A DNA stretch of 64,000 bases, from positions 10,812-74,811 of the forward strand of contig JAEDDH010000019.1 in assembly GCA_016293845.1 (NCBI GenBank). The letters are read 5' to 3'. Source of the stretch: Bacteroidales bacterium. Its GTDB lineage: Bacteria; Bacteroidota; Bacteroidia; Bacteroidales; UBA3824. The number at the start of each line of letters is the position of its first letter. Within the stretch, counting starts at the first letter, position 1. Of this stretch, positions 24,515 to 34,200 are shown piece by piece. The notes beneath the pieces were generated by a model, which had not been told where the DNA came from, searched no databases, and saw only the letters and a list, made by a program, of their open reading frames with translations. Both the position numbers and the translations under genes were made by a program.

Positions 24515-25192
24515 TTAAACAACTTTTTTGTCGCGGAAAACCACTTGGTCGATAAGTCCGTATTCTTTGGCCTCGGCTGCGCTCATCCAAAAATCGCGTT
24601 GCGAATCTTGGGCTATTTTTTCAACCGACTGTCCGGTGTGTTCGGAGAGAATTTCGTAAAGGTCGTTTTTAGCCTTTATTATCTCGTTTACAGCGATTTG
24701 AATATCCGAAGCCTGACCGCCTGTGTATCCTGCGGGCTGGTGAATCATCATACGCGAATGTTTGAGTGCGTAGCGTTTGCCTTGTGTGCCGGCTGCGAGC
24801 AACACAGCACCCATCGACGCTGCCATTCCTGTGCAGGTGCAGGCGATGTTGCACGATATGTACTGCATAGTGTCGTACACGCCGAGACCGCCGTAAACCG
24901 AGCCGCCCGGAGTGTTGAAGTATATCTGGATATCTTTCGACGGGTCGGTGCTCTCCAAAAAGAGCAACTGAGCCTGAATTACGTTTGCCACTTGGTCGGA
25001 AATCTCAGTGCCGATGAAGATGATGCGGTCGGCAATGAGGCGCGAGAATACGTCAACCTCGCGGAAGGGCACATCGCGCTCCTCGATAACCGAGCGAGTC
25101 ATATTTGAGATGTGTCCGGCGTATTGGTCGAGCATATTGCCGCTGATTCCACGGCTGTGAACGGCGTATTTTCTAAAATCGTTGTTGTTCAT
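24515..25192 (-). CDS. clpP: ATP-dependent Clp protease proteolytic subunit ClpP
   Basis: ClpP forms a barrel that degrades proteins delivered by ClpX or ClpC. At 225 residues it has a longer N-terminal extension than E. coli ClpP. The catalytic Ser is in TGMAASMGAVLLAAG, His in RMMIHQPAGY and Asp in QRDFWMSAAEA. NTPGGSVYGG is the conserved strand region and YGLID the C-terminal motif. The ATG shares a base with the tig stop (TAATG), so it is translationally coupled to trigger factor, the usual Bacteroidetes order. clpX, normally next, is elsewhere (279-1514). Confidence 0.95.
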   Translation of the reverse strand: MNNNDFRKYAVHSRGISGNMLDQYAGHISNMTRSVIEERDVPFREVDVFSRLIADRIIFIGTEISDQVANVIQAQLLFLESTDPSKDIQIYFNTPGGSVYGGLGVYDTMQYISCNIACTCTGMAASMGAVLLAAGTQGKRYALKHSRMMIHQPAGYTGGQASDIQIAVNEIIKAKNDLYEILSEHTGQSVEKIAQDSQRDFWMSAAEAKEYGLIDQVVFRDKKVV

Positions 25193-26559
25193 TATTTCTC
25201 TGATTCAAAGAGTTTTACAAAATCATCGTAAGAAATATCCTTGCTGTTGAGGGTGGCTTTCTCCTTGATGATTTTTGTAAGTTTGTTGTTGATAACGATG
25301 GGACGTATGCGGCGACGCTCCTCGTTTTTTGCAAGGCGTTCTTTGGCGTAAGAATCGAGCATATCGTCGGAGATAGATCCAAGAGGAAGTCCGTAACGTG
25401 CAAACTCGGCTTTCATAACTTCTTTTTCCTCAGCGAGTTCGTCGTCTTCGGTGATTTCAATCTTGTTGTCTTTTATAAGGTGGTTTTCGATAAGGTTCCA
25501 CTTGATGTCCTCTTCCATTGAGGGGAACGATGTTTCAAGTTTCTCTTTGTCGAAATCTTTGTATTGTTCGAGGCTGAGAAGCCAACGTTTCATAAATTCC
25601 ACTGGCACAGCGAAATCGGCTTTTTTCAAGAGTTCGGCTTTGGCGTCGATAAACAGACGGAAGTCAGACTCGTTTTCGTAGTTGGCTTTGTATTGCGAGA
25701 TGATTTCGGCACGCATTTCTTCTTCGTTGTGCACTTTGTCTTTGCCAAAGAAACGGTCGAAAACTTCTTGTGTGAGTTCGCCCTGAACAAATGTGAGTAT
25801 CTCGGTGATAGAGAATGCAAAGTTGGCGTTCACAGTGTTGAAGTCGAGCATATTGTTGTTGAGGATAGCCTTAGCCTCGGCTTCGTTGGGGAATACTTGT
25901 TTGAGGTCGAAACAGATTTTGTCGCCAACCTTTTTGCCGATGAATTTGGCACGCTCTTTTTCGTCTTTTACGTTAGAAACAAGCATCGAGGTGGTGTTGC
26001 TGAGACCTTCGGCAAGTTTTTCGCCGTTTTCGTCCACTTGGAAAACTTCGCCTTTGAGGATTGACTTTTCTTCTGAAATTTCGGCAGGTTCGTTTTTGCC
26101 AGCGGCGTTTTTGTAGTTTTCAAATGTGGTGTCAACGTTTTTGTCGTCAACGGTGATGTTGTATTTAGGAATGCTTAATGTATTGTCGATAGCAATTTGG
26201 AATTGAGGAGCAAGGGCGATGTCGAAAGTGAAAGTAAAATCGGTGTCCTTCTCAAAATTGCCTTCGGGTTTTTCGGTGAGGCTGGGAAGGGGTTCGCCCA
26301 TATAGTCGATATTATTGTCTTTAAGATAGTCGAAAAGACCTTTGCTGAGGGTTTTGTTGATCTCCTCGGCTTTAACGGGAACTTCGTATTTCATTTTGAT
26401 AAGATTCATCGGCACGTTGCCCGGACGGAAACCCGGAAGAGCAGCCTTCTTGCGATAATCTTTCAATGTTTTGTCTACGTTAGGTTGATAGTCGTCTTTT
26501 ACAAGACTTACTTTGATAGTTGCGTTGAGGTCGTCAACTTTGTTAAATTTAATATCCAT
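25192..26559 (-). CDS. tig: Trigger factor (ribosome-associated chaperone)
   Basis: Trigger factor binds the ribosomal exit tunnel and helps nascent chains fold. I placed the start at the ATG at 26559 (MDIKFNKVDDLNATIKVSL), giving 455 residues; an eight-codon upstream extension is possible but less likely. The ribosome-docking signature GFRPGNVP is near residues 43-50. The middle PPIase-like region (about 145-235) is divergent, as is usual in Bacteroidetes, and the helical C-terminal substrate cradle is rich in Glu/Lys. It is the first gene of the tig-clpP-clpP2 operon. No strong promoter was found in the short gap before it. Confidence 0.94.
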   Translation of the reverse strand: MDIKFNKVDDLNATIKVSLVKDDYQPNVDKTLKDYRKKAALPGFRPGNVPMNLIKMKYEVPVKAEEINKTLSKGLFDYLKDNNIDYMGEPLPSLTEKPEGNFEKDTDFTFTFDIALAPQFQIAIDNTLSIPKYNITVDDKNVDTTFENYKNAAGKNEPAEISEEKSILKGEVFQVDENGEKLAEGLSNTTSMLVSNVKDEKERAKFIGKKVGDKICFDLKQVFPNEAEAKAILNNNMLDFNTVNANFAFSITEILTFVQGELTQEVFDRFFGKDKVHNEEEMRAEIISQYKANYENESDFRLFIDAKAELLKKADFAVPVEFMKRWLLSLEQYKDFDKEKLETSFPSMEEDIKWNLIENHLIKDNKIEITEDDELAEEKEVMKAEFARYGLPLGSISDDMLDSYAKERLAKNEERRRIRPIVINNKLTKIIKEKATLNSKDISYDDFVKLFESEK

Positions 26560-26617
26560 TTTGTATGATGTTTCTACGGGCAAAATTCCCTGTTAAATAA
26601 TTAATTACTAATAAAAA

Positions 26618-26644
26618 CGCCGACAAATTTTAGTTTCGTCGGCG
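26618..26644 (-). terminator. Terminator after tRNA-Leu
   Basis: On the minus strand CGCCGAC (26644-26638) pairs with GTCGGCG (26624-26618), followed by TTTTTATTAG. It lies just downstream of the tRNA and upstream of tig. Confidence 0.75.
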
Positions 26645-26653
26645 GTTTGAATG

Positions 26654-26735
26654 TACGGGTGAAGGGACTCGAACCCCCACGCCGTGAGGCATTAGATCCT
26701 AAGTCTAACGCGGCTACCAATTACGCCACACCCGC
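26654..26735 (-). tRNA. tRNA-Leu (anticodon UAG)
   Basis: The minus strand folds as a class II tRNA of 82 nt without encoded CCA. The acceptor stem is GCGGGTG paired with CACCCGT, with A as discriminator. The D arm contains the usual AATTGGTAG. The anticodon stem TTAGA/TCTAA encloses the loop CTTAGGA, giving anticodon TAG. A long variable arm follows, and the T loop is TTCGAGT. The long variable arm and A73 agree with leucine. It has its own promoter and terminator. Confidence 0.95.
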
Positions 26736-26749
26736 TTGGAAATTTGGCG

Positions 26750-26782
26750 CAAATTTAAAAGTATTTTTGCGTAAATCCCAAA
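26750..26782 (-). promoter_or_regulatory. Promoter of tRNA-Leu
   Basis: On the minus strand TTTG (26782-26779) and TAAATTTG (26757-26750) are 21 bases apart, placing the start about 10 bases before the mature tRNA 5' end. Confidence 0.65.
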
Positions 26783-26837
26783 AAGTTTTTGTATTTTTTG
26801 TTAAAAATTATCATTACCCAATGTAAGTTGCGTATTA

Positions 26838-27470
26838 TTAAAATCTTACACCTACACCAAACATAATATCGGCGGCGCGATAACCTTCGTCGTTTAGGTC
26901 GTCTTTGAGTTTGTTTTTGTGGTTTGAATAACGGATAAATAGATTAAGATTATCGGCGAGCAAGCATCCTGCCTGAATCTCAAAGAGGAACGACGGTTTG
27001 TACTTGACTGTCTGACGGCGGAATTTTGTGATTTCATCCTCCAACCACGGCTCGGCTTTAACGTAATCTTTGGTGTAGATGGTTTTTTGACGTCCGCCTA
27101 CAAACATACCAAAGCCCAACTGTCCATAAACCGGAAAATCAATTGGTGCATAGTAACGTCCAATTACAGCGGTGTTTACACCACGATATTTTTGTGTAAA
27201 AGCGTTGCGGTTGGTGTAGGGATGTTCCATCTTGAAAGTGGGGCTATAAGCATTGGCACGGGCATCTACGCCTACTTCCACGCCGTCGGCAACCTCTACA
27301 AGGAAGGCTACTCCTGCGGGAACGAATCCTGTTTGACCATCGTTTTGCGGAAGGTTGTACGATGTGCGGGCGTATCCAATAAAAGCCTCTGTTTTAAAAT
27401 CTTGCGCGGTTACCATTGCGGGAAACAACACTGCAAATATTGCTATATATTTAAGGTGTATCTTTTTCAT
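26838..27470 (-). CDS. Small outer-membrane beta-barrel protein
   Basis: The 210-residue product has a clear signal peptide (MKKIHLKYIAIFAVLFPAMVTAQ, cut after TAQ). The rest alternates amphipathic strands with aromatic girdle residues: EAFIGYARTSYNL, GVDARANAYSPTF, PVYGQLGFGMFVGG, SFLFEIQAGCLLADNLNLFIRYS. It ends in a strand with C-terminal Phe (MFGVGVRF), typical of outer-membrane barrels. The size suggests 8-10 strands. It starts 21 bases after the vWA-like lipoprotein gene, so they form an operon. The specific family is not recognised. Confidence 0.8.
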   Translation of the reverse strand: MKKIHLKYIAIFAVLFPAMVTAQDFKTEAFIGYARTSYNLPQNDGQTGFVPAGVAFLVEVADGVEVGVDARANAYSPTFKMEHPYTNRNAFTQKYRGVNTAVIGRYYAPIDFPVYGQLGFGMFVGGRQKTIYTKDYVKAEPWLEDEITKFRRQTVKYKPSFLFEIQAGCLLADNLNLFIRYSNHKNKLKDDLNDEGYRAADIMFGVGVRF

Positions 27471-27491
27471 TGGTTTAAAAATTTTTAAGGG

Positions 27492-28547
27492 TTAAAGTTG
27501 TTGAGTAAGAACAAATTTGAAACGGATAGGCTGCTCGTTGTCAAACTTTGTGGCCTCGTGGGTATAAGTTATTGTGTATGCGGTAGCAACAGAGTTTGAA
27601 AAATAGTCGAAAAATTCGCTCAACTTATCGCCACTGCCCGGGAAAATTGCAAATCCGCGACCTGTATGGCAAAAACTGCTCAAAGTTTCTGACGCAAGCA
27701 ATCCGTCGTCGCTGTAACCGATGGCAAAAACCGAAATATTGCGGTAGTTGCCTTTGGTGAGTGAATCTAAAACATTAGTTCTGATGCCGCTATTGTCTTC
27801 GATAGAACTGTAATCCTCAGCGCCAAAGTAAACCAAAACCTTAGATGAACTTTTGCCTGTGTTAAGTTCTGTCATAGCCTTGTCGCAAGCGGTAAACATA
27901 TAACTGTATTGGTCTTTTTCTTTTGACTTAATGGCATTTACGGCTTCATCGGCAGAACCAAGGGGTATTGCAGAAATATTTGACACATCGCCTGATGTAA
28001 AAGCCACTGTAAATTTGGCTGCGGGAAATTTGCGACCGATAGTGCGTACAAACGATTCGGCGTTGGATTTAAGGTTGTTGAATTGCTTGTCGAGGTAATT
28101 GCTATTATCGATAACAATTGCCACATCAAGTTCCTTTAAATCTTTGTAAGTTACGGGGTTTTGACGTTGCGATTGAGGCACCCATTTGTCGCCGCGCATT
28201 TCGTCAACGCTTACACTTTGAATTTTGTAACTACCGTAATCATCAAAAAAACGCACATTGTTGATGTTGATTTCGGTAGTGTTTGAACTCGAAACCTTTC
28301 CGGCAAAAGTTTTGCTAAAATCAATAATCACATCTTTTGAGGTCATATCCTCATTTAATGCAATTGTTGGATTGTTGCCATACAAACTGTTGACATCGCC
28401 GGTGGTATCGGGATTACTGTAATTGAGATAGAGGTACGACACGCGTTCCAAAGCGTTTCCCTCGATAAAGGTAGAATCTTCGCAGGCAGTTAGTGCTGCC
28501 ATAGCAAGCGCGGCAAATGCTCCCGGCTTCAAGAATTTAAATTTCAT
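27492..28547 (-). CDS. Lipoprotein with von Willebrand A-like domain, degenerate MIDAS
   Basis: This 351-residue predicted surface lipoprotein has signal peptide MKFKFLKPGAFAALAMAALTAC with lipobox LTAC. Residues 25-130 are an unassigned N-terminal region. From about 138 a vWA-like Rossmann fold begins with LDVAIVIDNSNYLDKQF, then KFTVAFTSGDVSNIS, KVLVYFGAEDYS and ISVFAIGYSDDG. The metal site that should read DxSxS is DNSNY, losing the second Ser, so metal-dependent ligand binding may be lost or changed. The tail (about 300-351) contains a beta-rich segment TAYTITYTHEA. It precedes the small barrel protein by 21 bases, so the two may form a surface complex. Confidence 0.75.
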   Translation of the reverse strand: MKFKFLKPGAFAALAMAALTACEDSTFIEGNALERVSYLYLNYSNPDTTGDVNSLYGNNPTIALNEDMTSKDVIIDFSKTFAGKVSSSNTTEININNVRFFDDYGSYKIQSVSVDEMRGDKWVPQSQRQNPVTYKDLKELDVAIVIDNSNYLDKQFNNLKSNAESFVRTIGRKFPAAKFTVAFTSGDVSNISAIPLGSADEAVNAIKSKEKDQYSYMFTACDKAMTELNTGKSSSKVLVYFGAEDYSSIEDNSGIRTNVLDSLTKGNYRNISVFAIGYSDDGLLASETLSSFCHTGRGFAIFPGSGDKLSEFFDYFSNSVATAYTITYTHEATKFDNEQPIRFKFVLTQQL

Positions 28548-28586
28548 AGTTGGTCAATTTATTTGTTAAAAACAAAAAGTATAACG

Positions 28587-28617
28587 CAAAGAATAGCCAA
28601 TTATTTTTATCTACAAA
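28587..28617 (-). promoter_or_regulatory. Possible promoter of the vWA-lipoprotein operon
   Basis: On the minus strand TTTG (28617-28614) and TATTCTTTG (28595-28587) are 18 bases apart. The -7 element has one extra base between TA and TTTG, so the match is imperfect. It lies 40 bases upstream of the ATG. Confidence 0.4.
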
Positions 28618-28690
28618 CAGCCAAAATATTAACACTATGTTAAATCGTAAAAAAAACGCGAATAAAAATATTTTTGTAAAAAAAAAATAA

Positions 28691-28698
28691 TAATTTTG
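28691..28698 (+). promoter_or_regulatory. Possible -7 element of the fusA promoter
   Basis: TAATTTTG matches TAnnTTTG and lies 72 bases before the fusA ATG. The nearest TTTG upstream (28673-28676) gives a spacing of only 14, shorter than usual. The stretch 28600-28770 also holds the divergent promoter of the lipoprotein operon. Confidence 0.45.
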
Positions 28699-28770
28699 CC
28701 CCCCGAAAAAGTGTGGTATTGCAACAATACCCAACGAAGAACAAATTAATAAAATTAAACATACAACACA

Positions 28771-30864
28771 ATGTCACTTGAGAAATTAAGAAACTTCGGT
28801 ATAGCCGCACACATTGATGCTGGAAAGACGACCACCTCGGAGCGTATACTTTTCTACACCGGAGTAAACCGTAAAATCGGTGAAGTTCACGATGGCGCTG
28901 CCACAATGGACTTTATGAAACAGGAGCAGGAAAGGGGTATCACTATCCAATCCGCCGCTATCTCCGCACACTGGAAAGGCTACGACCTCAACCTTATCGA
29001 CACCCCCGGACACGTTGACTTCACTATGGAGGTTGAACGTTCGATGCGCGTGGTTGACGGCTTAGTTTCTGTTTTCTGTGCAGTAGGCGGTGTTGAACCT
29101 CAGTCTGAAACCGTTTGGAACCAGGCTGTTAAATATCACGTTCCCCGCGTTGCCTACATCAACAAGATGGACCGTTCGGGTGCCGATTTCGACTCTGTTG
29201 TAAAACAGATGGACGAAATGCTTGACGCTCACCCCGTTAAGATGGAAGTTCCCTGCGGAAGCGAAGAAAACTTCTACGCTGTTATCGACGTTGTAACAGG
29301 TAAATGCTATAAATTTGTTGACAAAGATTACGAAGAAATCGAGCGTCCCGCTGAATACGAGCAAGAATATCAAGACTGCCACGACAAACTTCTTGAGAAA
29401 GTTGCCGAGGTAGACGAAAGCCTCATGGAAAAATACTTCAATGATCCTTCTACTATCACAGTTGAAGAAATCAAAAAAGCAGTTCGTAAGGCTACTATCA
29501 ACTTGATTTTCACCCCTGTATTCTGTGGTTCTTCTTACAAAAACAAAGGTATCCACTTCGTTCTCGACGCAGTTGTTGACTACCTTCCTTCTCCGCTCGA
29601 CCTTCCCGATGTACACGGCAAGGATCCCGACGACGAATCTAAAGAAATCGTTGTGAAGGCTACTCAGGATGCTCCCGTTGCAGCACTTGCATTCAAACTC
29701 ATCAACGACCCCTTCGTTGGTCAGCAGGTGTTCACACGCGTATTCCAAGGCGTAATCAAACCCGGTATGAGCCTCGAAAACGCCAACAAACGCAAAAAAG
29801 AGCGTATCGGTCGTATCTTCAAAATCAAAGCAAAAGAGCGTATCGAAATTCAAGAGGCTGTTGCAGGCGATATCGTTGCCCTCATCGGTCTTAAAGAAAC
29901 CAAAACTGGTGACACACTCTGCGACGAGGAACATCCCGTACTTTTGGAATCTATCACAGTTCCGCCTCCAGTTATCCAGTTGAAAGTAAGCCCCAAAAAC
30001 AAAAAAGACCAGCAGAAAATGGGCGAGGCTCTTCACAAACTTGCAAACGAAGACCCCTCATTCGTGGCTCAATACGACGAAGAGACCAACGAAACCGTTA
30101 TCGCAGGTATGGGCGAGTTGCACTTGGAAATTATGGTTGACCGCGTAAAAGAGGAGTTCAAAGTAGACGTAGAAGTTGGCGAGCCCTCAGTTGCTTACCG
30201 TGAAACATTCCTCGTTGAACAAGATACTCACTACAAATACGCTAAACAGTCGGGTGGTAAAGGTCAGTATGCTGAAATCCGTATGATTATGAGCCCCAAC
30301 CCCGGCAAAGGCTACGAATTTGAAAACACTGTTAAAGGTGGTCACATTCCTGGCGAATTTATTCCTTCGGTTGACAAAGGTATTCAAAAGACCCTCGAAA
30401 AAGGCGTTCTCGCTGGATTCCCCGTTGTTGACGTTAAGATCAACCTCTACGACGGTAGCTTCCACCCGGTTGACTCTTCAGACTTCGCATTCCAGACTTG
30501 TGCGTCGATCTGTTTCAAAGAGGCATTTATGAAGGCTCACCCCGTATTGCTCGAACCCGTTATGAAATTGGAAGTTATCACTCCCGACGAGTACATGGGC
30601 GACATCATCGGTAACCTCAACAAACGTCGTGGTAGAATCGAACAGCAGGGACCCCACCCACACCGCAAGGGCTTGACCGAAATCAAGGGTTACGTTCCTT
30701 TGGCAGGTATGTTCGGATACGCAAACGACTTGCGCAACATCTCTTCTGGCCGTGCAAGCTTCTCTATGGAGTTTGCTCAGTACGAGCAGCTTAACGCAGC
30801 TACTCAGGAAGAAGTGCTCAAGAAACTTGCTGCTAAACGCGCCGTCGAAGAAGCCGCTAAGTAG
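28771..30864 (+). CDS. fusA: Elongation factor G
   Basis: EF-G drives ribosomal translocation and, with RRF, ribosome recycling. The 697-residue protein has all five G motifs intact: G1 AHIDAGKT at 13-20, switch I ERGITIQSAA, G3 DTPGH, G4 NKMD, and a GSS-type G5 (FCGSSYKNKG). Domain IV has the tip region, and the C-terminus contains the conserved YVPLAGMFGYANDLRNIS block. It stands alone, outside a str ribosomal operon, between a divergent lipoprotein operon and the giant adhesin gene. Some Bacteroides carry a second EF-G that lacks GTPase activity; the intact motifs argue against that here. A strong terminator follows. Confidence 0.95.
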   Translation: MSLEKLRNFGIAAHIDAGKTTTSERILFYTGVNRKIGEVHDGAATMDFMKQEQERGITIQSAAISAHWKGYDLNLIDTPGHVDFTMEVERSMRVVDGLVSVFCAVGGVEPQSETVWNQAVKYHVPRVAYINKMDRSGADFDSVVKQMDEMLDAHPVKMEVPCGSEENFYAVIDVVTGKCYKFVDKDYEEIERPAEYEQEYQDCHDKLLEKVAEVDESLMEKYFNDPSTITVEEIKKAVRKATINLIFTPVFCGSSYKNKGIHFVLDAVVDYLPSPLDLPDVHGKDPDDESKEIVVKATQDAPVAALAFKLINDPFVGQQVFTRVFQGVIKPGMSLENANKRKKERIGRIFKIKAKERIEIQEAVAGDIVALIGLKETKTGDTLCDEEHPVLLESITVPPPVIQLKVSPKNKKDQQKMGEALHKLANEDPSFVAQYDEETNETVIAGMGELHLEIMVDRVKEEFKVDVEVGEPSVAYRETFLVEQDTHYKYAKQSGGKGQYAEIRMIMSPNPGKGYEFENTVKGGHIPGEFIPSVDKGIQKTLEKGVLAGFPVVDVKINLYDGSFHPVDSSDFAFQTCASICFKEAFMKAHPVLLEPVMKLEVITPDEYMGDIIGNLNKRRGRIEQQGPHPHRKGLTEIKGYVPLAGMFGYANDLRNISSGRASFSMEFAQYEQLNAATQEEVLKKLAAKRAVEEAAK

Positions 30865-30893
30865 TTAAGAAATACACTTTTTATTCATAACTT

Positions 30894-30929
30894 AATCCCG
30901 TTGGACAAAAATCCGACGGGATTTTTTTT
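30894..30929 (+). terminator. Intrinsic terminator of fusA
   Basis: AATCCCGTTGGA (30894-30905) pairs with TCCGACGGGATT (30912-30923), a 12-bp stem with one G-U, followed by an eight-T run. It separates fusA from the giant gene. Confidence 0.93.
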
Positions 30930-31215
30930 ACTATATATAAGGTGTGGGGGGAGAAGAGAGCCTCGTTTTTGTCTGTAAAATTAAATTTACATTATTTTCT
31001 AAAAAAAGTTCAATTTTTTTTTATTCCTTTGCAACTAATTTCGTAATTTTATTGTCTAAAATTTAGGGTGAATTGTATACTAAACCCAACGAAAAATGAG
31101 TTTATAACTAATAGGCGGGAAAATTGTGAACTGTAAACGCCTGATTTTAATATAGATTAACACGCTGAGTATCAGATAATAACAACCACTGATACAGGCT
31201 CAAAGATATTGAACT
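30930..31215 (+). other. 286-base leader region of the giant gene
   Basis: This AT-rich stretch contains no gene. TTCCTTTG at 31024-31031 is one base off TAnnTTTG but lacks a TTTG at the right distance, so it is only a candidate -7 element, giving a leader of about 180 bases. Short direct matches (ACTGATACAGG, GAGTATCAGAT) around 31170-31200 could form a small stem. No riboswitch was recognised. Confidence 0.4.
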
Positions 31216-34200
31216 ATGAATAAAACTGTCATTAAAAAACATACGGCTATGTCAACTGTATTATTCAAGAGAATTACCTCGTTTGTGATAGGGGTGATTT
31301 CGATTTTGGTATTAAGCGCAGGAAATGTTAGTGCGCAGACCATTTCTGTTTCTGCGAACCAAACTACCAATCAAAAATGTAATGGTCAAGCTACATTGAC
31401 TGTCAATTTGACTTGGAATGGAACCGACCAATATCGAATTCACAAGGTTAGGTATACTGTTAATGGTGTAACGTCCAATGAAATCTATTGGGATAATGCT
31501 GGTAAAAGCATTGATATTTCCAATATCAAATCTGGTGGTGAGAATGTTACATTTCAATATGCTCTTCAAAAGAAAAATACGGATGGCTCTTGGAGTTATA
31601 CTACTAATCAAAATAATCATTACCAATCAACCATTGTTTATGTTAGGAATGATATGATAACCAATTTGGGTGGCGGCGGTACTATGAATGTTTGTACTAA
31701 TCCGACCACGTTGACAGCAGCAACTTTACCGTATGGCTGGCAAGGACGCTGGAAAAATGGTAACGGTCAAAATGTTGGAAATCAGAATAATCCATCTTAC
31801 TCTGCACCCACTCCTTCAGGAACTTCCACGTATACTTGGAATGTGACTAATACCAATGGTTGTACAGCATCTGCAACGTATACAATTGTCAATCATAGCA
31901 ATGATATTAATAATAATTCATTTAAAATGGATCCCGACAAGGTTGTTTGTAGCGATGTAACAACTTCACAATTAGGTGCTACTATTCCTAATGGTGCTTC
32001 AGTGAGGTGGGATCCTTCAGGTAAAGTTGATGATCCAACATCTCCACATCCAAAGGCTATCAATCTTGAACCTGGCGAGAATATTTTCACAGCTCGTGTT
32101 TCTATAGGTTATGGTTGCGAAGAGGTGTCAAAAACTATGAAGATAACTCGATACACTGCTACGGCTGCTGCAAGTACTGCTTATGTGTGCGATGATAGAG
32201 AATTAAATCTTACAGCCTATCCTGATCCTGCTTTACCAAATAATGTAACACCAAAATGGTCGATTGAAACCGTTGGTAATGGACAAGCAAACGGAGCTAT
32301 TACCGGTGGTGGTAATACCAACAACGCTACTGCGAAGATTACCGGTAGTGGTGCGGTTAAGTTTAAATGGGAGGCTAAAATACCAGGAGCTAATGGACAA
32401 TCGGGATGTACAGTTTCGGCGTATACAGATGCAATAGTCAAAGAAGAAGTTAATGCTGATGCTGAAAAAAATATCTGTATTGTTCAAGACGATGCTCACA
32501 ATGATATGACAGCTCCGTTGGTAGCAGCTATGCCAAAGTTTGAAGGAGGGTATACAGGCGAGTGGAGACCTATAAATGGAGGTAATCCTGCAACAATAAC
32601 GGATCCTACCAATCCAAATACTTCAATGACTTTTACCGATGCTACTAAAACTCATGGTATTACTTCTTTTGAGTGGATAGCAACAGCTAATAATTCAGGA
32701 TGTCAAGAAAAAACAATAGTTAATGTTGTCAAGATATATGCCGGCTTTGATATGTCGGATGTTACCGTATGTTCTAAGGATGATCACATACAGCTTACCG
32801 CAGAAGACCCATCTCCTGGTACTGGTCAATGGTCTAAGGGAACAGGAACTATGACCTTTGTCGATAAAAATGCTTATGTTACAGATGTTTATAATGTAGG
32901 TGGCGTTAACGGCGGTTCGCAGAGTATTAATCAAGTAAAGTGGACGGTAAAATATACTCCTACTAATGGAACAGCTTGTACAGCTATTGCTACAAAGAAT
33001 ATTGAGAGTATGACTGTTGATGCAGTTCCCGGTAATGATGATGAAGTATGTACCGATACTTATACTATGAAAGGAGGTACTTTGCCAACAACAAATCCTC
33101 CTACCACAGGTCAGTGGACGTGGACGTATAAAGGAGGAAGCTTGCCTAATTCGCCCGACGTAGTTATAGCAAATACAGGCAACCCAAAAACTACAGTTTC
33201 CAATCTACATCCTGGAGCTAACGAATTTGAATGGACTGTTACTCGTAAAAATCAGGATGGAACCAAAGAGTGTCATGATACTAAGTCTGTTATCATCTAT
33301 AATAGTAAGGTAAAAAAACCCGAAGCAGGAGATCAACAAAATCTTTGTTTCGATAATACTACACTTGCTGCTACACCTCCTGCCGACGGTAAAGGTGAGT
33401 GGGACAAACTTACCGGTGGTGGAAATTCTACTGTTATAGTTGATCCTACTAATCCTAATACTCAGGTTACTGGTTTGCAAAGAGGCAAAAATTCTTTCCG
33501 TTGGACAGCATATAACGGTGAACTTTCGGATAAGAAGTGTCAGGAGTCTGACCAAGTTGATGTATTCTATATGCCTATCGACATTGATGCCGGTGATACT
33601 CAGATGCTTTGCGATGGTCAAACTAATTTCCAAGCCACTGGTAACCCAGGTGCTTATATGAACGATAATCCAAATATTGAGTGGAAAGCTTTTTGGGAGC
33701 CAGTTGCCAACAATGCTTATGTGATTACTCCTTCTACTGCCACTGGTACAGCTGCAGATGTTGCTCCTGTGCTTTCGGCTAATGTTGCTGGTATAACAAA
33801 AGGTGAACATCACTTCCGACTCACTCTTCAAATTTTGGATAAAACAACCGGTGATGTAATTTGTCAGAAATCTGATGAAGTTACAATTTGGAACGATGAA
33901 GTTGGTGTAGTTAGCGCAGGTATCAACGATATCACTTGTGGTGATCCTCATTCTGCTAAAAAAGCTTCTACAGGATCTGCCGATTTATATCATTCTTGGT
34001 TTGAAGGTAACTATCGAAGCCTTAACGGTACACCTCCTCCAGATGCTAACTATTGGGGTGAATGGACTAACCCAGCCGGTGGTGCCACTATTGCCAACGC
34101 TAATAGTTATCAAACTTCGGTATCCAATCTTCAACGTTACTCTCAAGAGACTCGTCCTGATTATTGGACCAACAATCCTACTGTAAACGTTTTTACTTGG

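Noticed and set aside
29062..30036. 324-codon frame antisense to fusA
   Set aside because: It lies entirely over EF-G, has a hydrophobic low-information composition, and reflects codon usage of the sense gene.
28771..30864. fusA as the GTPase-deficient EF-G2 type known in Bacteroides
   Set aside because: All G motifs, including AHIDAGKT and DTPGH, are intact, so it reads as an active EF-G.
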